Notes under the pieces: generated by a model | Seen by the model: only the letters and a program-made list of their open reading frames with translations | The model's database searches: none | What the model was told of the DNA's origin: nothing | Part shown: in pieces, positions 7,033-10,977 of the stretch | How the letters are laid out: every line of letters starts with the position of its first letter | How positions within the stretch are numbered: position 1 is the first letter of the stretch | Translations under genes and position numbers: made by a program | NCBI GenBank assembly: GCA_902489925.1 | Contig: CABUBX010000070.1 | Span: 1-10,977 of the forward strand | Length of the DNA: 10,977 nucleotides | Source: an uncultured Lachnospiraceae bacterium | GTDB taxonomy: Bacteria; Bacillota; Clostridia; Lachnospirales; Lachnospiraceae | Direction: 5' to 3'

Positions 7033-8043
7033 ATGATTATTGTTTTAAAAAAAGATGCACCACAGCCTAAAGTGGAAGCGCTTAAAGAAAAATTGACAAC
7101 TATGGGACTGAAGCTTCACCTTTCACAGGGGGAAGATACATTTTTAATCGGTCTCATCGGCGATACATCAGAACTTTCCGAGGATATGTTTTACGCTTTG
7201 GACATTGTGGATTCCGTAAAACGTATTAAAGAGCCTTACAAAAAAGCAAACAAAAGCTTTCACCCGGAAGACACCGTGATTGACATATGCGGAAGGAAAA
7301 TCGGCGGCGGCCACTTTCAGGTTATTGCTGGTCCGTGTTCCGTTGAAACAAGGTCACAGATGATTGAGGTCGCTAAGGACGTTAAAACTTCCGGTGCGGG
7401 TTTTCTTCGCGGCGGTGCTTTTAAGCCCCGCACATCCCCATATGCCTTTCAGGGACTTGGCAGCGAAGGCTTAAAACTTTTGCTTGAAGCAAAAAAGGCA
7501 ACCGGACTTCCTGTTGTTACGGAAATTATGCAGATTGCGCATTTGGACTTATTTGAAGATGTGGATGTAATTCAGGTGGGCACCAGAAATATGCAAAATT
7601 TCGAGCTCTTAAAAGAACTTGGAAAAATCAACAAACCGATTTTATTAAAGCGCGGTATGTCAAATACACTGGACGAACTTTTAATGAGTGCGGAATATAT
7701 TATGGCCGGCGGCAACGAGCAGGTTATTTTGTGTGAACGCGGTATCCGTACATTTGAAACATCTATGAGAAATACACTGGATATTTCCGCGATTCCTATG
7801 CTCAAGAAGAAATCGCATCTCCCGGTGATTGTTGACCCAAGCCATGCGGCAGGGCATAAGTTTATGGTTGAACCGCTTGCGATGGCTGCCATTGCAGCAG
7901 GCGCTGACGGTGTGATGATTGAGGTTCACAACAATCCCGAGAAAGCACTTTGCGACGGCATGCAGTCTCTGACACCGAAGATGTTTGATGAGGTCATGAA
8001 AAAAATAAAAGCTGCCGTACCGTTTTTCGGGAAAACAATGTAA
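7033..8043 (+). CDS. aroF: 3-deoxy-7-phosphoheptulonate (DAHP) synthase
   Basis: It condenses phosphoenolpyruvate with erythrose 4-phosphate, the first step of the shikimate pathway. The start is the ATG at 7033 with AAGGAGGA (7018-7025) before it; a TTG 51 bases upstream keeps the frame open but lies almost on the predicted transcription start. The resulting 336 residues fit the Thermotoga-like type I beta enzyme. Residues 1-70 form a small ferredoxin-like regulatory domain, followed by the barrel with GPCSVE (100-105), GGAFKPRTSPYAFQG (127-141), VGTRNMQN (182-189), KRG (206-208) and DPSHA (268-272). Cys102, His271, Glu297 and Asp308 match the known metal ligands. In the Thermotoga enzyme the N-terminal domain mediates tyrosine feedback inhibition, so allosteric control is likely here. 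First of a possible aroF-Dabb-uppP run. Confidence 0.96.
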   Translation: MIIVLKKDAPQPKVEALKEKLTTMGLKLHLSQGEDTFLIGLIGDTSELSEDMFYALDIVDSVKRIKEPYKKANKSFHPEDTVIDICGRKIGGGHFQVIAGPCSVETRSQMIEVAKDVKTSGAGFLRGGAFKPRTSPYAFQGLGSEGLKLLLEAKKATGLPVVTEIMQIAHLDLFEDVDVIQVGTRNMQNFELLKELGKINKPILLKRGMSNTLDELLMSAEYIMAGGNEQVILCERGIRTFETSMRNTLDISAIPMLKKKSHLPVIVDPSHAAGHKFMVEPLAMAAIAAGADGVMIEVHNNPEKALCDGMQSLTPKMFDEVMKKIKAAVPFFGKTM

Positions 8044-8079
8044 AACCTGTGCATATATTGTAGTAGGAGGATATAGAAA

Positions 8080-8382
8080 ATGGTCTATCATATTGTTATG
8101 TGGAAATTTAAACCTGAAATTAAGGAAGAAGATAAGGACAAATTAAAAGAAGCCATGGCTTCCAATTTAAAAGCACTTGTCGGAAAGGTTCCGGGACTTT
8201 TGTCACTGGATTTTGTCACGACACCGATTCCGTCATCAACCCACGACATGGCACTTGTAAGTACCCTTGAAAAAGCCGAGGACATCAAAGTCTATGCAAC
8301 GCACCCGGCTCATGTGAAAACTGCGGATACATACATTCGTCCATACGTGTATGAGCGCTGCTGTCTGGACTATGAAGCCTGA
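8080..8382 (+). CDS. Dabb (stress-responsive A/B barrel) domain protein
   Basis: This is a 100-residue soluble protein composed of one alpha-beta barrel domain: N-terminal strand MVYHIVMWKFKP with His4, a charged helix (residues 15-34), a VPGLLSLDFV segment (37-46), and the family-typical YATHPAHVK (72-80). Such proteins form dimers; members range from stress-associated proteins of unknown activity to small cyclases and oxygenases, so no reaction can be assigned. A GGAGG ribosome site (8066-8070) precedes the ATG. It lies 36 bases after aroF and 26 before uppP, suggesting shared transcription, but neither neighbour points to its job. Confidence 0.85.
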   Translation: MVYHIVMWKFKPEIKEEDKDKLKEAMASNLKALVGKVPGLLSLDFVTTPIPSSTHDMALVSTLEKAEDIKVYATHPAHVKTADTYIRPYVYERCCLDYEA

Positions 8383-8408
8383 CATATCATCTGAAAAGGA
8401 GAGTTTTC

Positions 8409-9266
8409 ATGGATATCATACAATTACTCATTGCTTCGCTTTTTGGCCTTGTCGAGGGCATTACCGAGTGGCTTCCTGTCAGCAGTACCGGACATATGAT
8501 TCTTTTAAACGAGCTTGTATCTTTTAACGTCAGCAAAGATTTTTACAGCATGTTTGAGGTTGTCATACAGCTTGGCGCAATTATGGCTGTCGTTATTTTA
8601 TTTTGGAAGGATATTTTCCCATTTGGGCGAAAGAATAATAAGGCACCCCTCAAACAAACCGGCGCTTTATCCTATGTTAAAAAAGATATTTTTGTTTTAT
8701 GGTTTAAAATACTGATTGCCTGTGTTCCTGCGGCAATCATAGGGCTTTTATTCGACGACGAAATCGAGGCTTTGCTTTACAGATACGAGGTTGTCGCTGC
8801 GGCGCTTATTATTTTCGGTATTGCCTTTATCGTCATCGAAACAAGGAACAGCAAAATGACTGCCAAAGTCACCACACTCTCTGAGCTGACCTATTCCTAT
8901 GCATTTTTTATCGGTGTATTTCAGCTGATTGCCGCTGTATTTCCGGGCACTTCACGCTCAGGGGCAACGATTGTCGGTGCCTTGCTTTTAGGTGTCTCCA
9001 GAACTGTCGCTGCTGAATTTACATTTTTCCTTGCCATCCCTGTCATGTTTGGCGCAAGCCTTTTAAAGCTTATAAAATTCGGCTTTGCCTTCACCGGCAG
9101 CGAAGCTGCAATTCTTGCCGTCGGAATGATTGTCGCCTTTATTGTCTCTGTTTTTGTCATCAAATTTTTGATGGATTACATTAAAAAACATGACTTTAAG
9201 GTATTTGGCTGGTACAGAATTATTCTCGGCGCCGCCGTCATTATTTTCTTTACACTTGCCAGATAA
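8409..9266 (+). CDS. uppP: Undecaprenyl-diphosphatase UppP (BacA family)
   Basis: This membrane enzyme removes a phosphate from undecaprenyl pyrophosphate, regenerating the lipid carrier for peptidoglycan and other cell-surface polymers; extra dosage of this family confers bacitracin tolerance. The 285-residue length is normal. The two catalytic motifs are intact: EGITEWLPVSSTGH at 16-29 with the paired glutamates 16 and 20, and PGTSRSGAT at 179-187 with Arg183. Hydrophobic segments run through the protein, with a polar loop at about 72-93. The ATG has AAGGAGAG (8397-8404) just upstream. It is third in line after aroF and the Dabb gene, and no clear terminator separates it from the serS promoter. 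Confidence 0.97.
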   Translation: MDIIQLLIASLFGLVEGITEWLPVSSTGHMILLNELVSFNVSKDFYSMFEVVIQLGAIMAVVILFWKDIFPFGRKNNKAPLKQTGALSYVKKDIFVLWFKILIACVPAAIIGLLFDDEIEALLYRYEVVAAALIIFGIAFIVIETRNSKMTAKVTTLSELTYSYAFFIGVFQLIAAVFPGTSRSGATIVGALLLGVSRTVAAEFTFFLAIPVMFGASLLKLIKFGFAFTGSEAAILAVGMIVAFIVSVFVIKFLMDYIKKHDFKVFGWYRIILGAAVIIFFTLAR

Positions 9267-9306
9267 GGCCAATTTAAGCCAAATCTCGATTTTGCCGATA
9301 TTTTAC

Positions 9307-9335
9307 TTGAAATATCTATGCATTTAAGTTAGAAT
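9307..9335 (+). promoter_or_regulatory. Sigma-A-type promoter of serS
   Basis: TTGAAA (9307-9312) and TAGAAT (9330-9335) are 17 bases apart. Transcription would start near 9342, just before the T-box leader. The region between uppP and this promoter (9267-9306) shows nothing else distinct. Confidence 0.75.
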
Positions 9336-9341
9336 AAAGAG

Positions 9342-9585
9342 GATGAACTTTATAAAAAACAAATACGATGATGAAAGCTTCGGCTGCAATGCCTTTTCAG
9401 AGAGCCGTCGGTTGGTGTGAGACGACAGACAGAAACAGCCTTTCCACTTTCGGAGTATCCGGTGAAAGCCGGCGGGCGGCCCGTTACAGCCAGCACAAGA
9501 GGCCGGTTAATCCGGCAAACCGGGTGGCACCGCGGAAAACTTATTGCTTTTCGTCCCTGTTTTACAGGGATGGAAGGCTTTTTTT
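9342..9585 (+). promoter_or_regulatory. T-box riboswitch, serine specifier UCC
   Basis: The leader senses uncharged tRNA-Ser and lets transcription continue into serS only when the tRNA is not aminoacylated. Stem I can be drawn from the bases: ATAC/GTAT (9363-9366 with 9455-9458), a GA-rich internal loop, GAAAG/CTTTC (9373-9377 with 9447-9451), the specifier loop, then GGCTG/CAGCC (9382-9386 with 9436-9440). TCC at 9443-9445 sits in that loop and is a serine codon, matching the gene. Above it come AGAGAG (9399-9404) and the GGTTGGTG terminal loop (9410-9417), both conserved. Stem III is GCCGG/CCGGC (9502-9506 with 9512-9516). The T-box GGGTGGCACCGCGG (9522-9535) can form the antiterminator: GCG with CGT (9552-9554) and GGG with CCC (9555-9557). 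Confidence 0.95.
9546..9585 (+). terminator. T-box-controlled terminator before serS
   Basis: A 14-bp stem including three G-U pairs (9546-9559 with 9565-9578), a TTTTA loop and seven T residues (9579-9585) form a strong intrinsic terminator. Its left arm contains CGTCCC, the same bases needed by the T-box antiterminator, so the two structures exclude each other. Confidence 0.92.
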
Positions 9586-9607
9586 ATGCTTTTAAGGAGG
9601 AAGAAAA

Positions 9608-10885
9608 ATGTTAGACATTAAGTTTTTAAGAGAAAACCCTGAGATTGTTAAGCAGAACATCAGAAACAAATTTCAGGACAGAAAACTTCCGCTTGTTGAC
9701 GAAGTCATCGAGCTGGACAAAAGAAACCGTGAGATTAAACAGGAGGTTGAAGTCCTTCGCGCCGAAAGAAATAAACTTTCCAAACAGATTGGCGGTCTGA
9801 TGGCTCAGGGCAAAAAAGAAGAAGCGGAGGCTGTGAAGGCTCAGGTTGCCGCAGGCGCCGGCCGCATTGACGCTTTAAGCGTTGAAGAAAAAGAAGTGGA
9901 AGCCAAAATCAAGCAAATCATGATGGCTATCCCAAATATCATTGATGCATCTGTACCAATCGGCAAGGATGACAGTGAAAATGTTGAAGTACAAAAATAC
10001 GGTGAGCCTGTCGTACCTGATTATGAAATCCCATATCACGCACAGATTATGGAAAAATTTAACGGTCTTGACCTTGACAGTGCAAGAAAGGTTGCCGGAA
10101 ACGGTTTTTATTACCTGATGGGCGATATCGCACGTCTTCACTCCGCAGTCATTTCCTATGCAAGAGATTTTATGATTAACAGAGGTTTTACTTACTGCGT
10201 ACCGCCGTTTATGATTCGCAGCGATGTCGTTACAGGTGTTATGAGCTTCGAGGAAATGGATGCGATGATGTACAAAATCGAAGGTGAAGATTTATATCTC
10301 ATCGGTACAAGCGAACATTCCATGATTGGTAAATTTATTGATACAATCATTCCGTCCGAACAGCTTCCTTACACATTGACAAGCTATTCACCTTGCTTCC
10401 GTAAGGAAAAAGGCGCTCATGGCATCGAGGAGAGAGGCGTATACCGCATCCATCAGTTTGAAAAGCAGGAGATGATTGTTGTCTGTGAGCCTGAGGACAG
10501 TATGATGTGGTTTGATAAATTATGGCAGAACACAGTTGATTTATTCAGAAGTCTTGATATCCCTGTGCGTACACTTGAGTGCTGCTCAGGTGACCTTGCA
10601 GACTTAAAAGTAAAATCTATTGATGTGGAAGCATGGTCTCCGAGACAAAAGAAATATTTTGAAGTCGGCAGCTGCTCAAATCTTGGCGATGCCCAGGCAA
10701 GACGTCTTAAAATCCGTATTGTAGGAGAGAAAGGCAAATACTTTGCGCATACATTAAACAATACTGTTGTCGCACCGCCACGTATGCTGATTGCTTTCCT
10801 TGAAAACAATCTTCAGGCAGACGGAAGTGTCCGCATTCCCGAAGCACTTCGTCCGTACATGGGCGGCATGACTGAAATCCGCTGA
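9608..10885 (+). CDS. serS: Seryl-tRNA synthetase
   Basis: It charges tRNA-Ser with serine and is a class II synthetase of 425 residues, the usual length. Residues about 30-105 form the long charged coiled-coil arm that grips the tRNA. The catalytic domain has the serine-site TSE (234-236), motif 2 starting FRKEKGAHGIEERGVYR with Arg265, SCSN (355-358) and QARR (363-366), and motif 3 around PPRMLIAFLEN with Arg392, ending in the usual PEALRPYMGG. Motif 2 and motif 3 differ from the common bacterial forms (FRSEAG-type and GRT-type), and the MSFEEMDAMMYKIEGEDLYLI-like region is closer in style to archaeal SerRS; residues are nevertheless complete. AAGGAGG at 9594-9600 sets the start. Expression is gated by the T-box immediately upstream. 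Confidence 0.97.
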   Translation: MLDIKFLRENPEIVKQNIRNKFQDRKLPLVDEVIELDKRNREIKQEVEVLRAERNKLSKQIGGLMAQGKKEEAEAVKAQVAAGAGRIDALSVEEKEVEAKIKQIMMAIPNIIDASVPIGKDDSENVEVQKYGEPVVPDYEIPYHAQIMEKFNGLDLDSARKVAGNGFYYLMGDIARLHSAVISYARDFMINRGFTYCVPPFMIRSDVVTGVMSFEEMDAMMYKIEGEDLYLIGTSEHSMIGKFIDTIIPSEQLPYTLTSYSPCFRKEKGAHGIEERGVYRIHQFEKQEMIVVCEPEDSMMWFDKLWQNTVDLFRSLDIPVRTLECCSGDLADLKVKSIDVEAWSPRQKKYFEVGSCSNLGDAQARRLKIRIVGEKGKYFAHTLNNTVVAPPRMLIAFLENNLQADGSVRIPEALRPYMGGMTEIR

Positions 10886-10903
10886 TTCCATAAACACTTC
10901 CTG

Positions 10904-10947
10904 CAGTACCCGGTAAGTTCCCTGCTTTACCGGGTACTGTATTTTTT
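10904..10947 (+). terminator. Intrinsic terminator of serS
   Basis: A perfect 13-bp stem (CAGTACCCGGTAA 10904-10916 with TTACCGGGTACTG 10927-10939) is followed by a six-T run (10942-10947). It lies 18 bases after the stop codon and should end the serS transcript efficiently. Confidence 0.92.
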
Positions 10948-10960
10948 AATACGCACAACT

Positions 10961-10968
10961 GAGGTGAT
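10961..10968 (+). promoter_or_regulatory. Likely ribosome binding site of a gene beyond the window
   Basis: GAGGTGAT is a perfect 8-base complement to the 3' end of 16S rRNA. The final base of the window, A at 10977, is 8 bases after it and could be the A of an ATG start. The gene itself is not visible and its existence is inference. Confidence 0.4.
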
Positions 10969-10977
10969 TTCTATTTA

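Noticed and set aside
7681..8091. A 136-codon minus-strand open frame over aroF
   Set aside because: It is antisense to invariant DAHP synthase motifs and shows no family features of its own.
9267..9306. A terminator after uppP
   Set aside because: Only weak AT-rich pairing is visible, with no stable stem followed by a T run.
9368..9614. Two overlapping plus-strand open frames of 65 and 75 codons before serS
   Set aside because: They lie over the T-box leader, have no fitting ribosome site, and one runs into the serS start. The RNA structure explains the bases.

Overview
This window looks like ordinary chromosomal DNA from a low-to-moderate GC Bacillota, most likely a member of the Clostridia and probably Lachnospiraceae-like. 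The grounds are strong AAGGAGG-type ribosome binding sites, a T-box leader in front of serS, a HAAS/DUF1700-type small membrane protein, and the character of the SerRS and DAHP synthase. The genus is inferred, not shown. No phage, insertion sequence, CRISPR array, tRNA or rRNA gene was seen.

Layout. 1-1382: the 3' part of a multi-membrane ABC-2-type exporter permease, cut by the window edge. 1383-1465: a short gap in which a sigma-A-type promoter is interleaved with the upstream gene's terminator hairpin. 1466-3685: a tight three-gene unit (M16 zinc peptidase, HAAS-domain membrane protein, rlmH) with 9- and 6-base gaps. 3686-3810: a regulatory gap with three TGTAAA-like repeats at helical spacing. 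3811-5451: a Na+/phosphate cotransporter fused to a PhoU-like domain. 5475-6809, minus strand: a MATE-family efflux transporter, convergent with the phosphate gene and sharing its terminator. 6810-7032: the intergenic region between the divergent MATE and aroF genes, with palindromes and a good promoter. 7033-9266: aroF (DAHP synthase), a small Dabb-domain protein and uppP, in series. 9267-9607: promoter plus a full T-box riboswitch (specifier UCC) and its terminator. 9608-10885: serS. 10886-10977: the serS terminator and what appears to be the ribosome binding site of a next gene outside the window.

How the genes work together. Most encode independent core functions: 23S rRNA modification, phosphate uptake, entry to aromatic amino acid synthesis, undecaprenyl phosphate recycling for the cell wall, and seryl-tRNA charging. 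The most informative non-coding parts are the serine-sensing T-box, the possible phosphate-control repeats before the Na/Pi gene, and the double-dyad region before aroF. I found no convincing new system. The best leads are regulatory architectures and a SerRS of an unusual lineage.
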